Of a stretch of DNA of 24,311 bases, positions 5,546 to 12,599 are shown one piece after another. Position numbers and translations under genes: made by a program. The notes under the pieces are model-generated. The model was not told the origin of the DNA and did not search any database. It worked only from the letters and a program-made list of their open reading frames with translations. The number at the start of each line of letters is the position of its first letter. Positions within the stretch are counted from its first letter, which is position 1. Origin of the DNA: a virus. The DNA lies in the IMG/VR virus record IMGVR_UViG_3300009593_000119, positions 1-24,311 of that record. The stretch is one strand, 5' to 3'.

Positions 5546-7726
5546 CTATATTATAGTAATCGTACCATGCATTGACCCATGAATCTCACAGTTATAATGA
5601 TAAGTGTTCTTCGGAACACCAGCAGTGTTCCATATAAGTGGTCCTACCTGTGTTCCATTATTTTTAATACCCTCTGGTTGATTGGAAAGACTAGGTTGAC
5701 CAGTGGTTTGTGTCATAGTAATCCACATAGGATGACCATCAAATCCTGATCCTTTAAACTGTAATATATCACCTTGATTAATCACTATTGCTGGATCGGG
5801 AGCATCATTAAAAGTACTCTGTCTATCACTACCAGTCATTATATAATCACCTGGTGCAGAAACAATTGTTATAGTATATACTGGAGTTGGTAAAGATCTA
5901 TAAAAATTATTAGTTCTAGGATACATTTGAGCATTATAGAACATATATGATGGTCTCCTCTCACCTTTCAATGTTTCTTTATACCACCCATCAATAAGAC
6001 CACTTACATTTCTTGGATTAATTGCTCTTATTTCTCTAGTTGTAGAAGTAGATCCACCATGTAATGGATTTGCTCCACCAGCAGCAGACATATCATCAAA
6101 CAAACCACCATTAATATCAAATGTCATTTCATTTTCATAAGAATTATGCTGTATAAATCCCTTTACATCACTATTAGTAAATCTTTCTTTACCTGTTGCT
6201 AACAATGCTGCGATACCACAAACTTGTGGTGATGCCATGCTAGTTCCACTAATAGGATATCTCCAATTAGTACCACCATATTTGTTGTCAACCATACCAT
6301 CACCATTCCTTCCTGATGCAGCATAGATGCCACTTGGATCTGGCCAAGCACTTTGAATCCAATGTCCAGGTGCCCAAACATCAATCACTGGTCCAAAATT
6401 AGAAAAGTCTGACTTTCTAAAATCAGATTCATTTGAAATAGAACCTACAGTAATACAACCATGTGCATTAGATGGAGAAGATCCTCTATGATGATTAAAT
6501 GAGTATGTACCTCCACTAGGAAGATTAAAAGTTATCTTATTATTCCAATCAACAAATTCTGGTGTTAATGAATTTGCCTTTATACCATACTTATCATTGT
6601 TACCAGCAGCAGCAATAACAACTACACCCTCATCAATGGCATCGTTCATGTCATATCTTGTCGCAGTGCTATCCCTATTATATCTGTAATCATTTGCACC
6701 TATACCAAAGTCTGCAGATATTCCTGCCATTGTCCATCCACTAGGACCAGGATTAGCAGCATTGTATGTTATACCACGAACTATAATTTCATTTATATCA
6801 GTTGGAACTAATGCTCTTTCGAAAAATGAATATATTTTCCAACTAGATCCCCAACTATGATTTGTTACTGTAGGATTTTTTTTACCTGTTAAAGGATTAA
6901 TTGGTTTGTATCTATGGAATGCTCTCAAATAATCAAATACTAATGTAGATGTAACAGGAGTTCCAAAACCACTACCAAGATTTATATGTAAACTATAAAT
7001 GTTTGCTTCTCTTGCCCAACCATAGTATTGTCCAGCAACAGTACCTGCTACATGACAACCGTGATATGTTGAATTACCACTATTGGGATGATATACATAT
7101 GATCCTGAAGGAAGTGCATTACCATCATCATCTATACTACCAACATATTGATTTAACTCGGTATACCAATCATATTGTACAAATCTACTTTGTCCAGTAG
7201 TAGGACTATCCCATTCAGCACAATCATATGAAACTGGTTGATCAACAATAACTACATCAACATGTTTTCCATCAGCAAAAACTTCAAGATCGTCATTAAA
7301 GTTTGCAGTTTTTCCTACATCACCTCCCCATAATCCCTTTCTTCTTTGAGCAGTGCTTCCAGCAGAATGTAAATGTCCCCACTGTCTGTCATTATCACCA
7401 TGTAGATAGGTTGCTCCTCCCTTTTCAAAATCTCCATTAAATCCATATGGAGTATTATTAACTTCAGAGTAGTAATTATTAAAAGGTTCAATAACTCCTA
7501 TTGGATCATCATCTATATTAATTTCAACAGCAGCAACCCTAGAATCACTTCGTATATCTTCTGCTTGTGTACTATTCATATAGTACTCTGTACTTCTACT
7601 AATAGGACGTTTTCGATGAAGATGATATCCATCTGATGCCATGTCCGAATAGAAACCTTCTAAATCAGATTTATTTTCAAGTGTAACAACATATAATTTA
7701 TTATCTGAATGATCGTATAGTCCCAT
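5546..7726 (-). CDS. Subtilisin-family (S8) serine protease with C-terminal cupredoxin domain (726 aa)
   Basis: ATG at 7726, one base after the TGA of the 427-aa fibre gene; GAGG precedes it by about 7 bases. Residues ~10-72 resemble an inhibitor I9 propeptide (YVVTLENKSDLEGF ... IRSDSRVAAVEI). The S8 catalytic domain spans ~155-520: Asp162 in VDVVIVD, His222 in YHGCHVAGT, oxyanion Asn376 in AAAGNN, Ser496 in SGTSMASP. All four key residues are present, so activity is expected. The canonical HGTHVAG reads HGCHVAG, placing Cys224 beside the catalytic His. Residues ~616-726 are cupredoxin-like with His665, Cys713, His716 and Met719. No signal peptide is seen, so export is unlikely; packing into the virion with its fibre neighbours is inferred. 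Likely roles are processing of virion proteins or digestion of host surface protein. The protease call is very sure; the copper function is inferred. Confidence 0.95.
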   Translation of the reverse strand: MGLYDHSDNKLYVVTLENKSDLEGFYSDMASDGYHLHRKRPISRSTEYYMNSTQAEDIRSDSRVAAVEINIDDDPIGVIEPFNNYYSEVNNTPYGFNGDFEKGGATYLHGDNDRQWGHLHSAGSTAQRRKGLWGGDVGKTANFNDDLEVFADGKHVDVVIVDQPVSYDCAEWDSPTTGQSRFVQYDWYTELNQYVGSIDDDGNALPSGSYVYHPNSGNSTYHGCHVAGTVAGQYYGWAREANIYSLHINLGSGFGTPVTSTLVFDYLRAFHRYKPINPLTGKKNPTVTNHSWGSSWKIYSFFERALVPTDINEIIVRGITYNAANPGPSGWTMAGISADFGIGANDYRYNRDSTATRYDMNDAIDEGVVVIAAAGNNDKYGIKANSLTPEFVDWNNKITFNLPSGGTYSFNHHRGSSPSNAHGCITVGSISNESDFRKSDFSNFGPVIDVWAPGHWIQSAWPDPSGIYAASGRNGDGMVDNKYGGTNWRYPISGTSMASPQVCGIAALLATGKERFTNSDVKGFIQHNSYENEMTFDINGGLFDDMSAAGGANPLHGGSTSTTREIRAINPRNVSGLIDGWYKETLKGERRPSYMFYNAQMYPRTNNFYRSLPTPVYTITIVSAPGDYIMTGSDRQSTFNDAPDPAIVINQGDILQFKGSGFDGHPMWITMTQTTGQPSLSNQPEGIKNNGTQVGPLIWNTAGVPKNTYHYNCEIHGSMHGTITII
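5549..5881 (-). other. Cupredoxin domain of the subtilase (amicyanin-type copper loop)
   Basis: Residues about 616-726 of the protease. The block begins YTITIVSAPGDYIMTGSDR, continues with IVINQGDILQFKGSG and GHPMWIT (His665), and ends YHYNCEIHGSMHGTITI. Cys713, His716 and Met719 give the C-x2-H-x2-M spacing of amicyanin, the shortest natural type 1 copper loop. With His665 the usual ligand set is complete. Metal binding itself is inference. Confidence 0.78.
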
Positions 7727-7727
7727 A

Positions 7728-9011
7728 TCATGCCTCTATTTGAACATATGTTAATGTTACTGTAACGTCTGCTGTATTACCACTCTTATTAACTACCTTT
7801 GCATATATGTTAGTAGTTGGTGCTCCAGGATCATTATTCCATCCAATAGTACCTGGAGTAATAATTTGTGTAGCACCATCATCTGTAATAATTTCTGCAA
7901 TTACACCTGAACCTGGAAGTGGATCTGTTGTTTCAAGTCTAGAAACATCATTAGTTCTACTTGTAGTATCAGTATAAAGAGTTACCCATGAAGCGTGTGT
8001 TGTTTGAATTTTTAATAAACTAAATGCTTTTGCTGCAGTAATTGTTATATCTGCTGCTGCAGCATCAGCTAAACCTGAAGCAGTGGCAGCACCAGTTGTT
8101 CTGGAAGATAATCCAGTAGAAGCACCACCAGTAGCATCAGTACCAGGAACCCAATTAGAACCATCCCATTTCAATATTTCTCCAACAGCAGGTGCTGTAG
8201 TTGTGTCAACATCTCCTAGGTCATTAATACCTGATGGAATAGATGGTTTATTAGTTAGATCACTCCAGTCACCAGAAAAAGTAGAGAAGGAAGAAAGATC
8301 TGGGGGAGTATATGTGAATAGACCTGAAACATTATTATATGAAAAAGAACCACCACCAGAAGCAGAATTACTAGAAGCAGAAAGATCTGTTAGAGAGATA
8401 CCCCCTCCTCCACCACCGCCACCACCAGATAAATCTGGTGCTGCAATCCATCTAGAACTAGTACCATCCCATTTTAAAACATGACCATCAGTTACAACAC
8501 CAGTAACATTAACATCTGTTATATCATTAAGAGCAATAGCACCAACACTAGTTACGTATCCAGCTTGACTATGGTCACCCCAACTATATGCTGTATTCCA
8601 ATTGGCAGGAGTATAATTTGTAGGAGTAATTTGTGCTGATGTTGCACCAGATCTTAAATTTATTTCTTCTAGTTCACCTAATTCAGTTACAAGTAAATTA
8701 TTTACAAAAGTTTTATTTACTCTACTATCAATTTCACCAATTGCTCTAGCACTTGTATAGAATAAACCATTTACACCCTCTGTAAGATTGGTTGTTGTAA
8801 ATTCTGTAAAATCTATTGAAAGAGTATAAGTATTATTAGTATCATCATAAACTGAAGCAATACCATTTCCAGCACTTACTAATGAATTTATTCTATCATC
8901 AACTTTTTCATTAAAATTAACATCAATATCATTTACATCACCAGCAAGATTGTTTATTACTTGTCTCTGTTGATCTAAAGTATATGTTATTGGTACGTTT
9001 CTTAACGTCAT
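7728..9011 (-). CDS. Modular tail fibre protein with polyglycine hinge (427 aa)
   Basis: ATG at 9011, 24 nt after an AATAAATA box, with AAGGA upstream. The N-terminus MTLRNVPITYTLDQQRQVIN is shared with the 1052-aa fibre (MTLRNVAKDFSLEDQRQEIN) and probably docks both on the same virion site. The middle has fibre repeats known from phages: YSWGDHSQAGY, LNDITDVNVTG, and two copies of EILKWDGSNW-type motifs (about 178-188 and 278-288). A run of nine glycines at about 196-204 makes a flexible hinge. Residues ~305-427 form a beta domain that recurs as the C-terminus of the 214-aa protein (WVTLYTDTTSRTND / PLPGSGVIAEI), a likely receptor-binding or capping head. Its stop lies 1 base before the subtilase start, so the two are probably co-translated. 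Confidence 0.82.
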   Translation of the reverse strand: MTLRNVPITYTLDQQRQVINNLAGDVNDIDVNFNEKVDDRINSLVSAGNGIASVYDDTNNTYTLSIDFTEFTTTNLTEGVNGLFYTSARAIGEIDSRVNKTFVNNLLVTELGELEEINLRSGATSAQITPTNYTPANWNTAYSWGDHSQAGYVTSVGAIALNDITDVNVTGVVTDGHVLKWDGTSSRWIAAPDLSGGGGGGGGGISLTDLSASSNSASGGGSFSYNNVSGLFTYTPPDLSSFSTFSGDWSDLTNKPSIPSGINDLGDVDTTTAPAVGEILKWDGSNWVPGTDATGGASTGLSSRTTGAATASGLADAAAADITITAAKAFSLLKIQTTHASWVTLYTDTTSRTNDVSRLETTDPLPGSGVIAEIITDDGATQIITPGTIGWNNDPGAPTTNIYAKVVNKSGNTADVTVTLTYVQIEA

Positions 9012-9035
9012 AGTACTAGCATTCCTTGATAATAG

Positions 9036-9043
9036 TATTTATT
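9036..9043 (-). promoter_or_regulatory. Late promoter-like box AATAAATA
   Basis: The minus-strand octamer AATAAATA matches NATAAATA and lies in the 33-bp gap before the 427-aa fibre gene, 24 nt from its ATG. The distance is almost the same as for the boxes at 5523 and 12584. Confidence 0.5.
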
Positions 9044-9044
9044 A

Positions 9045-9326
9045 TTACGTGTTAGATGGAGTCCACTGTTTACCCCTTGGAAACAATTGTCCAGAACCTG
9101 GTCTTTGTGGATTGGTATGTCTATCTGAATCAGTTATTGTGTGATCAAATAATGATGATACAGTTTTTGGAACATATGGAACTTTTTCATCACCCCAAGA
9201 TTCAAATCCGTCAGGAACATTAGTGAAATTACCTAATTGAGATCCCTTAAGATGCTTTGTTTTATTATTTCTATCAACAGGAGATTGTATTGTGTGAAAT
9301 GAAGTAGCACCATTTGGAAAATTCAT
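9045..9326 (-). CDS. Small protein of unknown function (93 aa)
   Basis: ATG at 9324-9326 overlaps the TAA of the 863-aa gene by one base (TAATG); AGGA about 9 bases upstream supports the start. It is hydrophilic, without signal peptide, membrane segment or clear repeats, and rich in Asn, Ser, Thr, Pro and His. The start MNFPNGATSF recalls the INFP/ITFP openings of the 214- and 432-aa fibre proteins, so it may be a short relative of those N-terminal modules or a truncated fibre. I do not recognise a family. Tight coupling to a virion gene argues for a virion or assembly role. Confidence 0.65.
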   Translation of the reverse strand: MNFPNGATSFHTIQSPVDRNNKTKHLKGSQLGNFTNVPDGFESWGDEKVPYVPKTVSSLFDHTITDSDRHTNPQRPGSGQLFPRGKQWTPSNT

Positions 9327-11917
9327 TAGGTTGTCCTCGCACAGAATGCTATACCTTTACAAGAATTCTGCGAAATTCCATCAAATGTTTTTTGATTTAC
9401 AGTATATGAAACTTCAATAATCTTATATATTTCAGAAGCAGAAACTTCAATGTTATCTCCAGTATGGAATGTAGTAGCACCTGGAGTTACATTAAATGGT
9501 ATTACAACATAATCATCAGGAAGATAATAAGGAACTGGTGCCCAAGTATTCTGTATAGGTAATCCTTTTATTGGTTTATAATAATCAGCAGCTGCATCTA
9601 TTGCTGTCTGTGATGGTATATCTGATTTATTTCCAGGATAGTAATCAGGCGAATTCTGATAATCATAGCTTCCACCAGTTGATGTTCCTATCTGCCCACC
9701 ACGATATTCAACATCAACTTCTGCTTTATCTCCCTTATAATCTTTAGTATCTACACGTTTATCAAAAGCACTATCTCTAAAATATGGTTTTATTGTGTCA
9801 GTTTCAATATTGTTGGTGTACATATTAGTACTGTAATATGTGCTATGAGACATACTAGAAGTTGAATCGTTTTCAGCATCTCTAAAGTATCCGTATTCTG
9901 CACATCTTCTTAATGCTTTATCCTCACCTAATTGTTCTTCAGTCCCTCTATAATTCTTTGCCATATGTGTCTCAAAAATGATAATTTCTTCAACACCACC
10001 ATAATTACCAGGTCTAAAGTTCGTAAAACCACCTTGCCAAACATGATCTAAATCCCATATCCCATTACCAATAACAGTTCCTTTATGGAAATATAATGAC
10101 AATTGTGATTCATCATTACCTGCAACATTTTGAACAAACTGAAGAATATAGAAGTTTGGATCTTGAGGATCATTGGTGTTTGATTTCCAAACTTGTACCT
10201 TCAATGGATAAGAATTGGCATTAGATCCAACTCCATACTGGAATTCAGCATAATGACTATCATTATAAGTAAAAGAACGTTGATTTTCTGCAATATCAAA
10301 TCCTGATTGACCCTTCCATGAACCTTCATAAGTATCGGAAGTAGATGTTGGATTCCAGTTTAAATAGTTCCAACCAACTCCTGCCCCTATTTGTAGTTCA
10401 TATTCGTTAGCAGGATTTAATTTGATACCATAAAAAGTAGTACCATAAGTTTTATTAGCATCATTTGTTATTTCTACAATTGCTGAATTAACTTGATTAT
10501 ACCTTGCCCAAAAATTAGTACCACCACTACCAATATCCATCACCTGAACACTAGGTACAGCATTTTTATCAGCTATTTGTTGAGTAGTAGCTGAATTTAC
10601 ACCAAATACAATATCATGTGTTGGTGTACTACCACCTGTTTTATCTCCTGGTATAGTAAACACTTCATCAGCAGACCAACCTTTTGCATCTGGTGTTTCA
10701 ACCCTTATTCCAGAGATCTTTCCATATTCACTAGAATTTTGTTCGTAAGTACGTCTATAAACTCTAAATGTACATGCCTCTCTACCTCCACTAGCAGGTA
10801 CTTCATAATCCCAATAAGGTTGATTATATGTAGTAGTATATGTACGTGTATTTGGTTTTACTTCTATATCAAGTTGCATTGCAGGATGATTTTTACATTG
10901 CAATACATAAGTTCCTTGAGTCCAATTTCTCATATGCCAATGAATTAATCCACTACTAACATCTAATTCCACATCACCTGCTGGCATGGTTCTATAACTT
11001 AAATTAGTATAATGAGTAAATGTAGCATTATCTGTTTCTTTTAATTGTCTAACATCACTATATGTACCACCTGGGAAAGTTAAACTAGTATCATCAGTAT
11101 CAACAAAAACAATAGGATGTCCTGCAGTATTGGTTAAATGGAATGTAATATAATCTTCTTGATTAGCTGATATTTTAGTTACTGCAGGAAATTCAAATTC
11201 TAGATCATATACATTGATATCATCATTATGATCTGCAGTATTTCCAGACCACTGACTAGCAAAAGTTATTGCATTACCTGCAAGAGCATCAGCATTTGAT
11301 GCTGCTAATTTAAATACATCTGGATATTGAGTCTGTACTGTTATATCAGTATAATCATCAGGTATAATCAGATAATAAGGATTACCAACCACTAATTCTG
11401 GTGGTAAAGTACCACCACCACTAGGATTTCTTACAATAACTTCCTGCCCTGTTACATAACCATATCCAGCACAAATATGTTTCAAACCACTAACTTGATC
11501 TAAATCTACACCATTAGTTGTATTGGTAGTATAATCTTGCCATTCACTTCCCATCCTATTGGAATAAATTTCACCATTAGTGTAGATAACGTTAGGTTGC
11601 CAAATAGGATTCGCAACAAAAGCACCACCATTTACACTTAATCTTATATGATGAAATGCTTGATATGGCATTTTGACTTGACCACCACCAGTATTTTTCC
11701 AATTAATATCATTCCATCCACCATAATTATATGGTTCTCCAGAACCAGGAGCAAGACAATTAACTATTACACCACCTTTCCTCTCACTAGAACCATGAAC
11801 ACCAGCATCTGCTAGTACTTGTTCTATAGCACTTAAAACATCGGTTCTAGACCATCCTGTGGTTCCTTCGGTGCCACCAACGTGACGAACAAAAGGTGTG
11901 TTATTTTGTATTGCCAT
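9326..11917 (-). CDS. Large virion/tail fibre protein with cupredoxin domain (863 aa)
   Basis: ATG at 11917 abuts the TAA of the 214-aa gene (TAAATG). Residues ~18-60 (TTGWSRTDVLSAIEQVLADA ... KGGVIVNCLAPG) resemble the N-terminal domain of large fibre-like proteins in marine T4-like phages, and the C-terminal GIAFCARTT ending is also typical of them. Residues ~247-356 form a cupredoxin-like domain: ANQEDYITFHLTNTAGHPIV with His267, then YVLQCKNHPAMQLDIEV with Cys341, His344 and Met347, the same C-x2-H-x2-M loop as in the subtilase. The rest is aromatic-rich beta sequence without known catalytic motifs. It is the middle gene of a 214-863-93 aa unit. A virion surface protein is well supported; copper binding is inferred. 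Confidence 0.8.
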   Translation of the reverse strand: MAIQNNTPFVRHVGGTEGTTGWSRTDVLSAIEQVLADAGVHGSSERKGGVIVNCLAPGSGEPYNYGGWNDINWKNTGGGQVKMPYQAFHHIRLSVNGGAFVANPIWQPNVIYTNGEIYSNRMGSEWQDYTTNTTNGVDLDQVSGLKHICAGYGYVTGQEVIVRNPSGGGTLPPELVVGNPYYLIIPDDYTDITVQTQYPDVFKLAASNADALAGNAITFASQWSGNTADHNDDINVYDLEFEFPAVTKISANQEDYITFHLTNTAGHPIVFVDTDDTSLTFPGGTYSDVRQLKETDNATFTHYTNLSYRTMPAGDVELDVSSGLIHWHMRNWTQGTYVLQCKNHPAMQLDIEVKPNTRTYTTTYNQPYWDYEVPASGGREACTFRVYRRTYEQNSSEYGKISGIRVETPDAKGWSADEVFTIPGDKTGGSTPTHDIVFGVNSATTQQIADKNAVPSVQVMDIGSGGTNFWARYNQVNSAIVEITNDANKTYGTTFYGIKLNPANEYELQIGAGVGWNYLNWNPTSTSDTYEGSWKGQSGFDIAENQRSFTYNDSHYAEFQYGVGSNANSYPLKVQVWKSNTNDPQDPNFYILQFVQNVAGNDESQLSLYFHKGTVIGNGIWDLDHVWQGGFTNFRPGNYGGVEEIIIFETHMAKNYRGTEEQLGEDKALRRCAEYGYFRDAENDSTSSMSHSTYYSTNMYTNNIETDTIKPYFRDSAFDKRVDTKDYKGDKAEVDVEYRGGQIGTSTGGSYDYQNSPDYYPGNKSDIPSQTAIDAAADYYKPIKGLPIQNTWAPVPYYLPDDYVVIPFNVTPGATTFHTGDNIEVSASEIYKIIEVSYTVNQKTFDGISQNSCKGIAFCARTT
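10850..11179 (-). other. Second cupredoxin domain with intact copper ligands
   Basis: Residues about 247-356 of the 863-aa protein. The order of parts matches a small blue copper fold: a first His in AGHPIVFV (267), then a final strand-loop-strand YVLQCKNHPAMQLDIEV giving Cys341, His344 and Met347. It is internal rather than C-terminal, and apart from the ligand motifs differs from the subtilase domain, so it is not a recent copy. Confidence 0.7.
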
Positions 11918-12562
11918 TTAATTATCGCCTATTTCTACGAGTGTTAGTTTTACTTGGATGTTCTGGGCAGAACTTGTTCTGTTAGTAACAGAAGCATAAA
12001 TTGTATTTGTCCTAGGAGTATCATTGTTAAATCCTAGTACTGAAGGTGTGAGTACTACAACCTGTCCAGTAGTTGTAGTTCTAACTTCAGCAAGTAATCC
12101 TGATCCTGGACTAGGATCATTACCTTCACTTCTATTAATATCATTATCTCTAGAGGCATCATCACAATATAACCTTACCCAGGCATCATGTGATACTTCT
12201 ATTTTAAATAATGCATAAGCATTATGTCCTGTTATATTTAGTTCTCGTGCCTCTCCTGCTGGGACTGCTATTGCAGTACCAGGGATCTCTTGAATAGAAG
12301 GAACCCCAGTACCACTACTACCTTGGGCACTTTCATTATGCCATCCCAGTGCAGCAGTATAAGTTAAAACTTGATCATCTTGAAGATTAGAAACAGTTAC
12401 GTTCGCAAGATCTTGAATATTGCTTACAAGACCAGTTGGTGAAACACCTTGTGCTTTCCAGGATACTGTATCCCATTGCCAAGTAATACCTGAAGTAGCA
12501 TCAGTAAATTGATCACCATTATTTAATTGATTCGATGCATTAGTAGGGAAATTTATTGCCAT
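11918..12562 (-). CDS. Short tail fibre protein (214 aa)
   Basis: ATG at 12562, 21 nt after a CATAAATA box. The N-terminal module (residues 1-40: MAINFPTNASNQLNNGDQFT ... ITWQWDTVSWKAQG) is the common INFP...GDxxT...W..D...W opening of phage fibres, also seen in the 432-aa protein. A short linker (SNIQDLANVTVSNLQDDQVL, ~47-66) follows. Residues ~95-212 repeat the C-terminal domain of the 427-aa fibre: AYALFKIEVSHDAWVRLY, DPSPGSGLLAEV, LGFNNDTPRTNTIYASV. It is thus a minimal fibre of anchor, linker and head. It ends TAA directly against the ATG of the 863-aa gene. Confidence 0.78.
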   Translation of the reverse strand: MAINFPTNASNQLNNGDQFTDATSGITWQWDTVSWKAQGVSPTGLVSNIQDLANVTVSNLQDDQVLTYTAALGWHNESAQGSSGTGVPSIQEIPGTAIAVPAGEARELNITGHNAYALFKIEVSHDAWVRLYCDDASRDNDINRSEGNDPSPGSGLLAEVRTTTTGQVVVLTPSVLGFNNDTPRTNTIYASVTNRTSSAQNIQVKLTLVEIGDN

Positions 12563-12583
12563 TATCTTCGGTATTTTATTAGA

Positions 12584-12591
12584 TATTTATG
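12584..12591 (-). promoter_or_regulatory. Late promoter-like box CATAAATA
   Basis: The minus-strand CATAAATA matches NATAAATA and lies in the 37-bp gap between the 1131-aa and 214-aa genes, 21 nt before the latter's ATG. Confidence 0.5.
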
Positions 12592-12599
12592 GATTGACA

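Noticed and set aside
5549-5881. Cyanophage plastocyanin (petE) auxiliary metabolic gene
   Set aside because: The cupredoxin is the C-terminus of a protease rather than a separate gene, has no signal peptide, and has the amicyanin C-x2-H-x2-M spacing instead of plastocyanin's longer His-Met gap.
7003-7200. Plus-strand 65-codon frame in the subtilase gene
   Set aside because: It is antisense to well-supported catalytic-domain coding sequence, including the HGCHVAG motif, and has no independent support.
12563-12599. Possible terminator in the gap before the 214-aa gene
   Set aside because: No stem of useful length followed by a T tract is visible; the AT-rich gap contains only the CATAAATA box.
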